From Epiperipatus broadwayi (lineage: Eukaryota; Onychophora; Udeonychophora; Euonychophora; Peripatidae), in the NCBI GenBank assembly GCA_028023455.1, contig JAQFVV010012574.1:2382959-2446958 (forward strand): a stretch of DNA of 64,000 nt. The letters are read 5' to 3'. The position numbers were made by a program, and so were the translations under genes. Every line of letters begins with the position of its first letter. Positions within the stretch are counted from its first letter, which is position 1. The notes under the pieces are model-generated. The model saw only the letters and a list, made by a program, of their open reading frames with translations. It searched no databases and was not told the origin of the DNA. Shown in pieces: positions 1 through 9,990 of this stretch.

Positions 1-1606
1 CAATAATTGGTGATTTTGCAGTTTTAATAAAAGGAAAGGTTATGGTAATTAAATTTATTTTGAACGTTCAGTGAGATTCATACAATAGCTATAGCTTTAG
101 ATTTCTAAGCTAAAGTTCATTTTAGAGCTCTTTGCAGTGATATTACTTTGGCTCATAAGGTCAGTGCAGCAGGTTCATTATGGGAACTTTGTCCATCAAT
201 ACAACAGCTGGGTATTTTCAGACAGTGGGTTGGAGATGGAGATCACCTTTCTCCAGGCTTGGAGAACAGCAACTCCCATTTCTCCTACTCAGACATATTA
301 AAAGATTAAACTGGTATGGATTCTATTAGCAAATGCTTACAAAACTTGGCTATGAATATTTTACATAGAAAAAGGTGGCCTATATATACCAGCCTTCCAT
401 TAAGTTATATATTTTAATAACAAATGTACCCTCTAGTAAAACAAACCATTAGTACATTAAGTTTTATCATTTTAAGAATCAAAATCACTTCTGTCTTTTG
501 TATAGTTCTTTAACAGGATGTTTTCAAGAATCATTTATTTTCATATAAAATTTTAGTAATTTAAAAGTTGGTTAAGTGTTTACTTTAGCGCTAAAATATG
601 TTTTGACAAATATCTTTTGTTTTAATAACTTTTAATATCACTTAACACACCATCCCAAACCAGATTTTGAATCACATGATAATTTTTACAAATTATTTTA
701 GAGACCAATTTCATTTAAAATATAACAAATTGCGAAAGCAAAATATGTCTAATATATGTAATGCTGTAATACGTACAATCCACATATATACATGCGATTT
801 TAATAAATTTAGTTATAAATTGATTTATAAATTGTACATTGATTTTTAATAAAACTACCACTGTAATCTATACCTACTGATTAGATTATTGGTGTTAATG
901 CACACACACATATATATATATACGTGTGACTGCACCTATATACTCTTATAGATGTCTCTTGGGAACTTGTAGAGTTAGAATCTGGAAAAGAGTAGGTTAT
1001 AGGGTATAACATAGGTGAAATGAATATGGCAAGGCAAATATTCTGTTTCAATATATTTATAAGATGTAAATCATTGAAACATGCTTAATCTGATCATTAC
1101 AATATATGTAGACATTATTCCTAAAGCCAATCTTTATAGAATTTTTTTAATATAAATTAAATATTTGAATTTTCTGCTATTTTTTCTAAGGACTTTTTTT
1201 ACTGAGTTTTTTAAAACTACCTTATGTTGGACCAAACAATCACAATTTTCCATTCATCAGTTATAGTCATGTCCTTATAATGTTTGAATTCGGTAGATTA
1301 TAAATGAACATAGAATGGAAATATGTCTAATAGAAATCACTGAAACATTAATTTTTTAGGATGTTCTACGTGAATCTTTGGTTGGACATATTATGATTAT
1401 TAACAATTCTAATGTTAAACTTTAAAAAAAAAAAACGTGAGACATTACCTCTATTATTCATAAGATCACACCTAATTTTTGTTAATTTATAAAACCACAA
1501 TATACCATACTGGAATGTAAAATAAATAAAAATATAATAAATTATAATGAATTACAGGAAAGAAAAAGCAATTATACAATGGTTCACAACACATATAAAT
1601 ATAACT
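1..1606. other. AT-rich non-coding stretch
   Basis: No gene could be supported. A short open frame of about 50 codons starts with the ATG at 180 and stops near 330, in a patch of more balanced base composition (roughly 120-310). It has no recognisable domain and no convincing splice context. A short CA/TA microsatellite lies near 900-925 and a poly-A run near 1424-1435. The remainder looks like intergenic or intronic DNA. Confidence 0.6.
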
Positions 1607-1620
1607 AATAAAAGACCATA
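1607..1620. repeat. Left target-site duplication of the RTE element
   Basis: The 14-bp sequence AATAAAAGACCATA occurs here and again, identically, at 4822-4835 just after the (GAT)n tail. This brackets the LINE insertion exactly and defines its 5' end at 1621. Confidence 0.9.
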
Positions 1621-1687
1621 CGTTCTTGTCGTTGCAGCTGTTATTACTATGTGATTATTCATATAGTATACGAACATGGATGGGCTG

Positions 1688-1718
1688 CTCACCAACACGC
1701 ATTAGCCAGCGTGGTGAG
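1688..1718 (+). other. Hairpin in the LINE 5' leader
   Basis: CTCAC (1688-1692) pairs with GTGAG (1714-1718), and CACGC (1696-1700) with GCGTG (1709-1713). This gives a 10-bp stem with a 3-nt bulge (CAA) and an 8-nt loop. It lies 70-100 bases inside the 5' end of the intact RTE copy and is much more GC-rich than its surroundings. A structured leader could act in transcription, translation or reinsertion. I could not fit it to a known self-cleaving fold. Confidence 0.45.
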
Positions 1719-1843
1719 TTTATTGGCTTTTTACCTCTGAGTTTAAGATCAAGAAACACCATGGTCTTTCTTCTCAGTGCCTGATAAGGCAGAATGAATG
1801 TTTGTGTAAATGATAAATATTTTTCCAATACATATATACAATT

Positions 1844-4801
1844 ATGACAGACAAAAATAAAGCATGGCCCTTATTCCCAGGAGGCTGTAAGGTCACCAAC
1901 CAAGGCAGCGGTTGGTGGCCGAAGGCGGAGGATGCTAAGAATCCCCTGATTGTGGACCCAGGCTGCCATTTGATGATGACTTTTTATTTAGGTACTTACA
2001 ACTGCAGATCACTTTCAAGTGAAGGAAGATTGCAAGAATTAGAAGAAGAACTGTCTTATATTAAATGGGACATTATTGGACTTTGTGAAGTTAGAAGAAA
2101 AGGAGAAGAAACAATTGATTTAAAAAGTGGACATATACTCTATTATAAAGGCACACATATTGGAAATACAAGTGGAGTAGGATTCATTATAAATAAAAAG
2201 TGGAAGAACAATATTGTGGAGATTGATGGTGTATCGGACAGAGTGGCAAGATTAGTTATACAACTTAATAGCAGATACCAAATGCAGATAATTCAGGTTT
2301 ATGCCCCAACAAGTTCTCATAGTGATGAAGTAGTAGAAGATTTTTATATGGATGTACAAAAGGCTTTTGATCAGAGTAAACAACATTTTAAAATTGTTAT
2401 GGGAGACTTTAATGCTAGAATTGGTAGACGAATGAAAGATGAAATTGCTGTAGGTAATTTTGGTTATGGTAATAGAAATGAGAGAGGACATAGACTTGTG
2501 GAGTTTGCAGAAAAAGAAAAACTTTATATTATGAATTCATTTTTTGAGAAAAATGTTAAAAGGAAATGGACATGGAAGCATCCAAATGAAGGTACAGCAG
2601 AATTGGATTATATTTTGACTAACAGAAAATACATATTTCAAGATTGTAATGTTCTTAATAAATTTAACACAGGAAGTGATCATCGATTAGTAAGGTGTAA
2701 GTTACGTGTTAATGTAAAACTAGAGAGACAAAAATTATTAAGAAAAACAATATTTACAGTTGATATTCCTAATCTTCAGAAACATTCTAATGAATTTAAA
2801 TTAGAACTTACAAATAGGTTTCAAGTGTTAGGAGATTTTGAACATGATTCAGATTTGAATGAAATTAATATGAAAATAACTGATACACTTTTAAAAACTG
2901 CAACAAACATAGCTGGTAGAAAAAAGCAGCAATTGACTAATAAAATTTCTACTGAGACTAGAGAATTTATGAAGAAAAGAAGGAATATGAAGATATACAA
3001 AAATGATGTATTAAAAAGAATTGAATATCTCGAATTTTGTAAAATGGTATGGAAAAGAGTTGAAAATGATATAAGAAAGTATAACTGTGAAATAGCAAGG
3101 AAAGCTGTAGAAGAAAATAAAAGTCTCAAAAATGTTAAACAACATTTTGGTATTGGTAGGAAATTTATATCTGCAATAAGAAAAAAAGATGGAATTATTA
3201 CTAAAAAGAGAGATGACATCATGAAATTGGTAGAAGATTTTTATCAAGAATTATATAGTAATAAAGAACAAGTACCTCCTATATCTATTACATCTTCCGA
3301 ATTGCCCAGAATTTTAAATGAAGAAGTGAGACATGCAATTAAGTGTATGAAGAAAGGAAAGGCTCCAGGAAATGATGGAATTATAATTGATATATTAAAA
3401 GAAGCAGGTGAAGAAATAGAAACAATTTTAGCAAAGTTATATACCAAATGTCTAAATGATAAAGATGTACCAGAAGATTGGAAGAATGCAGTAATAATAT
3501 TAATATTTAAAAAAGGTGATAAAGAAGATATTAGAAATTACAGACCTATCAGCCTTTTATCAGTTTTATATAAAATTTTTACCAAGATAATTACAACTCG
3601 TCTACAGAGAACTTTGGATTTCCACCAACCAAGAGAACAAGCTGGATTTAAAAGTGGTTTTAGTACAATAGATCATATCCAGGTATTGAGAGAAGTCATA
3701 GAAAGGACAAACGAATATGAGTTGTCATTATGTTTTGGATTTGTAGATTATGAAAAGGCATTCGATTCTATACACATTTCTTCAGTGATTAAAGCATTGG
3801 ATCATCAAGGTATAGATCCAGGATATTGTCATATTTTAAAGAATATTTATAAAAATGCAACAGCAACAATTAGATTACATAATGATACTGGAAAAATCAA
3901 CATTGAGAAAGGTGTAAGACAAGGTGACTCCATATCTCCAAAACTCTTTACAGCAGTGCTGCAAGAAGTATTTTGTGGATTAAAATGGGAAACTAAAGGA
4001 GTGAAAGTAAATGGAGAGTATTTAAGTCATTTAGATTTTGCAGATGATGTAGTTGTTTTTGCAAATAATGCTTCAGAGCTGCAGGAAATGTTGCAGGAGT
4101 TAGCAGATGGAAGTAGAAAAGTAGGACTAAAGATAAATGTTAAAAAGACTAAAGTAATGTTTAATCGATTTGCTCAAAATATGAAAATAAAGATTGATTA
4201 TGAAGAATTAGAAGAAGTTAACAGTTACAAATACCTTGGTCAGATTATTAATACAGATGGAAACATAATGGAGGAAATTAATCATAGAATTAAACTTGGT
4301 TGGAGTGCTTTTGGTAGAAATAACTTGATACTAAAAGGAAATATGCCTATGTGTTTGAAAAGGATGGTTTTTAACAAATGTGTTTTACCAGTTCTTACTT
4401 ATGGATCTGAGACTTGGACACTTAATAGAAGAGCAATACAGAGACTTCAGACCACTCAAAGGAGTATGGAGAGATGTATGTTGGGAGTAACAAGAAGAGA
4501 TCGAAAACGCAATATATGGGTAAGACAACAAACAGGTGTTACTGACCTTATTGAAAAAATTAAAAGATTGAAATGGAGTTGGGCTGGACATATTGCTAGA
4601 AGAGATGATAATAGATGGATAATTGAAATTTTCAACTGGATTCCAAGAGATTGTAAAAGACCCAGAAAGAGACCACATGTGAGATGGATGGATGAAATAA
4701 GAAAATGTGCAGGGGTGTTGTGGAGAAGAGAAGCTAAAGATCGGAGAAGATGGATTAAACTTGGAGAGACCTTCATCCTGCAGTGGATTGATAATGGTTG
4801 A
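1844..4801 (+). CDS. RTE-type endonuclease / reverse transcriptase polyprotein
   Basis: The 985-residue protein makes the nick at the target and copies the element RNA by target-primed reverse transcription. The endonuclease of the exonuclease-endonuclease-phosphatase fold spans about residues 47-290. It carries TYNCR (N53), LCEVRR (E82), YAPT (about 153), GDFNAR (D188, N190) and the catalytic SDHR (D279, H280). A lysine-rich linker covers about 290-480. The reverse transcriptase follows: KGKAPGNDG (about 504-512), RNYRPISLL (564-572), DYEKAFDS (635-642), RQGDSISPKLF (692-702), FADD (732-735) and YKYLG (795-799). The C-terminal region has YGSETW (853-858) and a basic tail. I kept the first ATG because it lies about 220 bases inside the TSD-defined 5' end and precedes the whole endonuclease. 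The start could be slightly downstream, since the first ~45 residues match no domain I know. No inactivating change is visible. Similar proteins in animal genomes are often mislabelled 'craniofacial development protein 2-like'. Confidence 0.92.
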   Translation: MTDKNKAWPLFPGGCKVTNQGSGWWPKAEDAKNPLIVDPGCHLMMTFYLGTYNCRSLSSEGRLQELEEELSYIKWDIIGLCEVRRKGEETIDLKSGHILYYKGTHIGNTSGVGFIINKKWKNNIVEIDGVSDRVARLVIQLNSRYQMQIIQVYAPTSSHSDEVVEDFYMDVQKAFDQSKQHFKIVMGDFNARIGRRMKDEIAVGNFGYGNRNERGHRLVEFAEKEKLYIMNSFFEKNVKRKWTWKHPNEGTAELDYILTNRKYIFQDCNVLNKFNTGSDHRLVRCKLRVNVKLERQKLLRKTIFTVDIPNLQKHSNEFKLELTNRFQVLGDFEHDSDLNEINMKITDTLLKTATNIAGRKKQQLTNKISTETREFMKKRRNMKIYKNDVLKRIEYLEFCKMVWKRVENDIRKYNCEIARKAVEENKSLKNVKQHFGIGRKFISAIRKKDGIITKKRDDIMKLVEDFYQELYSNKEQVPPISITSSELPRILNEEVRHAIKCMKKGKAPGNDGIIIDILKEAGEEIETILAKLYTKCLNDKDVPEDWKNAVIILIFKKGDKEDIRNYRPISLLSVLYKIFTKIITTRLQRTLDFHQPREQAGFKSGFSTIDHIQVLREVIERTNEYELSLCFGFVDYEKAFDSIHISSVIKALDHQGIDPGYCHILKNIYKNATATIRLHNDTGKINIEKGVRQGDSISPKLFTAVLQEVFCGLKWETKGVKVNGEYLSHLDFADDVVVFANNASELQEMLQELADGSRKVGLKINVKKTKVMFNRFAQNMKIKIDYEELEEVNSYKYLGQIINTDGNIMEEINHRIKLGWSAFGRNNLILKGNMPMCLKRMVFNKCVLPVLTYGSETWTLNRRAIQRLQTTQRSMERCMLGVTRRDRKRNIWVRQQTGVTDLIEKIKRLKWSWAGHIARRDDNRWIIEIFNWIPRDCKRPRKRPHVRWMDEIRKCAGVLWRREAKDRRRWIKLGETFILQWIDNG

Positions 4802-4821
4802 TGATGATGATGATGATGATG
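4799..4821 (+). repeat. (GAT)n tail of the LINE
   Basis: Seven to eight GAT/TGA units directly overlap and follow the ORF stop. A microsatellite 3' tail is characteristic of RTE elements and marks the point where reverse transcription began. Confidence 0.85.
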
Positions 4822-4835
4822 AATAAAAGACCATA
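4822..4835. repeat. Right target-site duplication of the RTE element
   Basis: Identical in all 14 positions to 1607-1620. Confidence 0.9.
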
Positions 4836-5471
4836 TAAATCTAATAATTGTAAATAACCTTAATTTAACTTATACCATTTTCATTGAAAAGATGTTCTGC
4901 TTTGTTTGTTTTTTTTTAAATTAAAAATATGAAAATTTTTTTAGAATATCGGGCTATTATAAGCCGAAGAAAAATAAATTAATCGTTGTAATTTTGGAAA
5001 CATGAGAACGTTTTAAATGCATGTGCTTTTTATCCTACAATTAAATGATTGCAACTAATCTCTCTTAATACTAATGTTAGTTTTGTCTGATAATGACAAG
5101 TATAGCTATATTTTTTTTTTTCAAAATAACTACAACTAAACATTGTAATTTAGATGATTAAGTTCTATCTATTCTATGTCTATTTTTGAATATTACTTTT
5201 CTTCAGGTTATGTTTGTCTTTTTAAAATTCTTATTGAAAAACTGGATTAAAGGCAAATGAGCAGAAAATATTCTTGGCTTTTTTAAATTTTTATGAGGGT
5301 CACACTGAAATTATTGAGATGTGGGGAAACTATATAAGATAATCACACAAAACTTTATGATAATGTAATCCTCTCCTGCATTGATATAATTTTGAGGGCT
5401 AATTTTTTATAAACAGAAGGCATTATATCATTTATTATTTGCCTGAAGATTTATAATGAGTATATTAGATG
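4836..5471. other. AT-rich non-coding stretch
   Basis: No ORF, repeat or structured signal beyond homopolymer T and A runs could be supported. Confidence 0.6.
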
Positions 5472-6076
5472 TGATAAATATGTTGGATTTTTTCCATCAT
5501 CTATCAGGTGCAGTTAGTTAATTAATTTTGCACTATGATTTTGGTGAGAATTCACCAAAAGTTAACTCAGTACTATTAAGTGAGAATATATTTATATGGT
5601 TATACCTTATCAGAGTTGCTTGACTCAGCTTAAGTTTTTTCACAGTAAATGTTGAATGTATAGAAAATTTTAAACTTTATTTAAATTTTTCATGTACAAA
5701 CAACTTGTTAGTAATTACAGTAGACAACACAAGTTAGTAATACATGTTTCGAATAATAGTATCACTCTTCTTCAGGTATTGCTGGCCTGACTAGTGACAG
5801 TATTTGCATAGGAATCAAACTTGCACTTTTAAATTCCCGAATATCGAATTTGAGAATCTAAAGACGTGAGTTTGACTTCTATGCAAATACTGTCACTGGT
5901 CAGACTAGCAACACTTGAAGAAGAGTGCAGAATAATACTGCTTGAAACGTAATTATTAGCCTATGTTGTCTATTTGTGTGTTGTTACTAACAAGTTGTTT
6001 GTATTTGAAAAGTTTAAAATTGTCAATACATTCAACATTTATTGATAGATGATGGAAATAGTCTAACATATTATCA
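5472..6076. repeat. Large inverted repeat with hammerhead-like motifs (family C)
   Basis: Inner arms 5646-5820 and 5870-6041 (about 173 bp each) are inverted copies around a 49-bp spacer. Outer arms 5472-5506 and 6043-6076 are also inverted copies. On the left the outer and inner arms are separated by a 139-bp segment (5507-5645), so the right side shows the contiguous form. The left arm read on the minus strand has CUGAAGA (5775-5769), a 7-bp stem and then GAA followed by the palindrome ACAUGU and A. The right arm read on the plus strand has a related but altered version (CUUGAAGA near 5915). This is the same 'inverted copy plus ribozyme' plan as the other families here, but the stem next to the cleavage point is not convincing. 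Confidence 0.6.
5742..5775 (-). ncRNA. Degenerate hammerhead-like motif (family C)
   Basis: Read on the minus strand from 5775 the order is CUGAAGA, one extra A, stem II GAGUGAU / AUUAUUC (7 bp with two G.U pairs, loop ACU), GAA, then the self-complementary ACAUGU and an A that would be position 17. The conserved core bases and an NUH site (GUA) are present. The extra A before stem II and the lack of a clean adjacent stem I mean it may not fold or cleave. Confidence 0.35.
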
Positions 6077-6287
6077 GACATCATACCACTTATTTTTTTA
6101 TAATTGAATCAAAAAATAATATTGTAGTGGTGTCAATTTTCTCTTCTGAAGTAAAATGTCTGTGTAAATTTTTTTTAAGATTAAAGAATATCTGGAAGTT
6201 TCACCTTATGAGATCAGTGGAGTATGGGGTGTGTTTGATAATCTGATCTTATTTTTCTTTAGAAAGTTTAAAGTTAACTAAACTCAA

Positions 6288-6339
6288 TGAAATTAAACTG
6301 AGAGACTGCAAAACTTTGCAGTCTCTCAGTTTAATTTCA
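6288..6339. repeat. 25-bp near-perfect palindrome (2-nt centre)
   Basis: The arm 6288-6312 is the exact reverse complement of 6315-6339, with only AC between them. It starts TGAAATTAAACTGAGAGACT on the left. As DNA or RNA it would form a 25-bp hairpin. No longer arms, terminal motif or TSD was found, so it is not assigned to a transposon family. Confidence 0.8.
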
Positions 6340-7235
6340 ATACTGTCTGCACTTTGTAAAATAAATATTATCTAAACTCTAGGAGAAAACACATTATTAT
6401 TATAAAGCACCAAGTCCTTATTCTAAGATTATAAAGAACTTTGGGCAGCTGATATGTGCACCAGGATACTATGATAACCTTCTAGTTCTCTAGCTTCACT
6501 AATTCTGATCTTCTAAAGAAAACAGCATATATTACTTGTTTCATCAAATTTTTTTCATAGTAGTTGGCTTTGGGTCATTTTCATATACCCATATTCTACT
6601 TTTTGATATGTTGGCACATTATAAAAAGGAGTATAGATTTCTCATCTATTATAAATTTAGAAATGATCTGATAACTCCATCATTAAATAATTATAGAGTT
6701 TATAGACTGAGTCTCATGTGCTCAGGTTTTTCATCTGCCAATTGGTGTGGAACTCAATGTGAAACAATTTTTTAACTCTTCTTTAAAGTAACATGAAGGT
6801 GTTTGCTGTTGTCACATTCTCTTAAATTGTGCTTGAACAGCCATCAATATATTTTACTATTTTTTTTTAAAAAAAAGATGTTAGTGTAATCAAATAGGCA
6901 GCAAGGTCAAAGTATTTTAGTCCTGCCTTCATGTATTTAGTTCTTTATAATCTGTTTTGAGACCATTTGCAAGATTACTTTGAGAACATTTTTGGAATAA
7001 CTAAAAAATTGTTTTTTTTTTTTTTTTTTTTTTTTTTGCAAAGTTTATTAGATTTTATGATTATTTTTACACAATAATGGTGTAATAATTATTAAAAATC
7101 AAAATAATATATGATTACATTTTTATTTTGTATTTCCATATTTTATTTTAAAAAATTGAAGTTAATAAATTCTGGGATAATAAGAATAAAGAAAACTATG
7201 GTCATTACAATCATCACATCTTGTAAAACTGGTTG
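6340..7235. other. AT-rich non-coding stretch with poly-T tract
   Basis: No gene could be supported. An unbroken T run of about 25 bases lies near 7013-7037. An open frame at 6536-6775 has no recognisable domain and is treated as chance. Confidence 0.55.
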
Positions 7236-7243
7236 GTATATGG

Positions 7244-7551
7244 CAGGGGTCCCCAACCCTATGCCCGCAGGCACCATAGTACCCGCAGACCATTTTACGT
7301 GTGCCCGCCGCTATTCGAACACGATAAAAAATTATTTATCTGATACAAATAAATTTAATTTTTAAGATCTCTTATAAATTATTGTATTATATTTTAATTA
7401 AATTGTAGGTCATACTATATTTTTACAGTGTAAAAGAGTCTATTATTAACAATATCCAACTATAAATTTACATTGAAAAAATAAATGGTGCCCGCCACCT
7501 GACCAGTATTATAAAATGTGCTCTTAAGTGCAAAAAGATTGGGGACCGCTG
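7244..7551. mobile_element. Non-autonomous hAT-type DNA transposon (308 bp)
   Basis: The ends are CAGGGGTCCCCAA at 7244 and TTGGGGACCGCTG ending at 7551, which are reverse complements in 12 of 13 positions. They are flanked by an 8-bp duplication, GTATATGG (7236-7243) and GTAAATGG (7552-7559), with one mismatch. The CAG...CTG terminal form and 8-bp TSD are typical of the hAT superfamily. The interior is AT-rich with no transposase, apart from GC-richer subterminal 'GTGCCCGCC' motifs near both ends. It is therefore a MITE-like passenger that needed a transposase from elsewhere. Confidence 0.88.
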
Positions 7552-7949
7552 GTAAATGGCATTAATGCCACTGTATTAGGATATTTTAGGATATTCTAAA
7601 AATTATAAAGCAATTGTAATATCTTAAAGCAGAATTTGAAAGATTTGTCAATGAATAACATTTATTTGTTCATATTCTAAAAATAAATTTCAATCAAAGA
7701 AGATTTTGTCAATTTTCTGGAATTTCTGGCTTAGACTGCTTTTCTGCCAACCATTATTCTTATTGTTAATTAATTTTTTTCAATATTTTTAAGTTAAAAT
7801 ATAGTTTTTTAGAATATTTTTCATTTGTAAATGTATATTTATACCAAGTCAAATCCATTTTATTAAATTCAAATATAGAATAATGGTTTAATATTAAAAT
7901 TTTGTAAGATTATAAAAAGTATCACCAGGAAAAACAATGGAACTGTTCA

Positions 7950-8393
7950 TCTTATAAAAAGTTTAACCCTAGTCTCTTCATGAAGGATTTTATATATTGG
8001 TGTGGGTCCAATATCAAGAATGTCTTTCATTTGGAAGATGCATTAGATATGGGCCATATTTTTGGTGACTGCTATACCAAGTCTTTCTATATGCTTGTCA
8101 TCCCAAAATGAACTATGCCTTCTGCAAAATTTCCTGAACCATCTAAAGATAATTTTCCATGATGGTGCTTCATCACTAAATGGTGAATGTAATGGCTGTA
8201 TACATTCTACAGATAAGCCGACTTTAAAATAACAAATAATGTGATAGGGTGTTTGTTTCAACTTTATGAATTGTAATGTTGAAGTACATTGTTGCTCAAG
8301 TATTTGTAATGAATTGAAATGCAATGGGTACACAATTAATAATTCACAGTTTCTGATTTTGCCATATCTCAATAACTTTAGTGTGATCCTCAT
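7950..8393 (-). pseudogene. Mariner-type transposase relic (N-terminal part)
   Basis: The minus strand from 8393 encodes an open stretch of 116 residues whose last ~60 resemble the N-terminal helix-turn-helix region of mariner transposases. The key pattern is FSDEAPSWKIIFRWFRKF, followed by a degenerate form of the 'RSSLQDE..EGRP..AVTPENI' segment. After a stop at 8043 the reading continues as DILDIGPTPIYKILHEE, matching the second helix-turn-helix ('LGI....IHSILHE'). The catalytic DDD region was not found, so only the DNA-binding part survives. The family call rests on recognisable motifs by eye. Confidence 0.6.
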
Positions 8394-8435
8394 AATATAT
8401 TAATTATATTTATAAACTTAGACTGCCATTCATTA

Positions 8436-9990
8436 ATTATTGGCAGACTTTGTGAAGTTAAAAGAAAGGATAATGAGATAACTGATTTGAATGTGGACTT
8501 TACTATACAGGTACAAATACTAGAATCACAAATGGAGAGATATTTCTTATAAATAATAAATGATAAAAGAAATGGAAAAACAAAACTGTCCAGATTGATG
8601 ACATAGCATGTGTAGTGGCAAGATTAGTAATTTAATGAGATACTAAATGCAGATAATTTAGATTCATATCTCAATGTCAATAAATACTTATTCTGTTGAA
8701 TAAGTATAGGATTTTTATTTACATATAGGGAATGTTTTTGAACAAACTAATTTTTTTAATATTATCATTGGGTATTTTAATATAAGAACTGAAAAATGAT
8801 TGAAAGTGTTATTGGTAAATTTGATTATGGAGACAGAAATGATAAAAAGAATTTAAGTATGTGTAATATACAGTAATAGAAAAACTTAATATTTTTTAAG
8901 TTCAATACGGAAATAGATGTAGAAGTACTTAAGTGAACGTAGCACAAAATTGGGTTATATTTTGATTAACAGGAAATATATATGTTGACAGGATGATTGC
9001 TATAATAAGGTGTAAGATGTTTTCAAATACAAAATTAGAGAAACCCAAAAAACCTTTAATACTTAATATTCCTAATTTTCAAAAATTTTACTCGGAATTT
9101 AAGTTAGAACTTGCAAAATATTTAAAAATATTAATAGATATGTAGATGATTCAGATAGGAATAAAATTAATACAGTTTATATTGTAGTTGGTACAAAAAA
9201 AGTAGTAATTCACTAGTCAATATTTATTTGAGATTAAGACAATATGTGAAGCTAAGAAGAAATATTAAATGCTTAAAAATAACTCACTTAGAAGAACTGA
9301 ATATTTGGAATTTGATAAAATAATATGAAAAAGAATCCATGATAATATAAGGAAATTTTATTGAGAAATAGTAAGTAAAACTATATAAAAGATAAAAATC
9401 TCAAAAATATAAAACTATATCTTGGTTTTGGAAAGAAAATTGTTTGGCATTAAGAAGAAAAGATGATACCATACTAAAGATTACCATTAAGTCTGAGGAA
9501 GAATTCTAAAGAACAAGAAACAAAATCCCCCCCCTCCCCAAATTATGACTACTTTGAGACATTCCATTAAGTTTATGAAAAATGTAAATGTCAGAAAATA
9601 ATGGAATTATTGCAAATATTTTAAAAGAAATAGAGAAATATTGGTAAAGCGTATGTCAGATCTCTACATGATAAAAATATAGCAGTTGATTGGAAGAACA
9701 CAGAAAATAATATTGGTTTTTAAGATGACTGTATATAAAAATGTTAGAAATAACAGACCAATCAGTCTTCTACTATTTCTATGTAAAATTATACTAAGAT
9801 CATTACAATGTATCTAAAGAGAATATTGAATTCAATCCAACTACAAGAATAATCTAATTTAAAAATGGCTATGATACAGTAGATAACATCCAAATATTAA
9901 GGAAAGTTATAGAAATGACAATTAAATATAAATTATTCTTTTGATTTGAATTAAAGCATTTGAATATCAAGATGACAACCAGTGATAAAA
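8436..9990 (+). pseudogene. Decayed RTE LINE copy, sense
   Basis: The DNA follows the intact element at 1621-4821 in order. 'Actttgtgaagtta' near 8448 matches the endonuclease region near 2076, and 'aacagaccaatcagtc' near 9760 matches the reverse transcriptase region near 3540. A trace of the 'alternating AFDS' region appears near 9950. Stops, frameshifts and deletions occur throughout and neither end is well defined. It is clearly much older than the intact copy. Confidence 0.75.

Larger units (their letters stand above)
1621..4821 (+). mobile_element. Full-length RTE-clade LINE (non-LTR retrotransposon)
   Basis: The element is 3.2 kb with about 220 bp of 5' leader, one long ORF (1844-4801) and a trinucleotide (GAT)n tail directly after the stop codon instead of poly-A. 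Small size, a single ORF with N-terminal apurinic-type endonuclease and C-terminal reverse transcriptase, and a short microsatellite tail are the usual features of the RTE clade. The insertion is bracketed by identical 14-bp duplications (1607-1620 and 4822-4835). The ORF has no stop or frameshift and keeps its catalytic residues, so this is a young and possibly active copy. Decayed relatives lie at 8436-9990 and 26660-27130 (same strand) and at 17160-18090 and 41360-42770 (opposite strand). Clade assignment comes from layout and motifs, not from a phylogeny. Confidence 0.9.

Noticed and set aside
2252-4834. Several minus-strand open frames across the LINE
   Set aside because: They are shadows of the 985-residue plus-strand ORF, AT-biased and without domains.
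9485-9520. CTGAGGA followed by GAAAC, a possible hammerhead
   Set aside because: It lies in a decayed LINE copy, no stem II pairs at the right position, and no cleavage-site or stem I partner exists.
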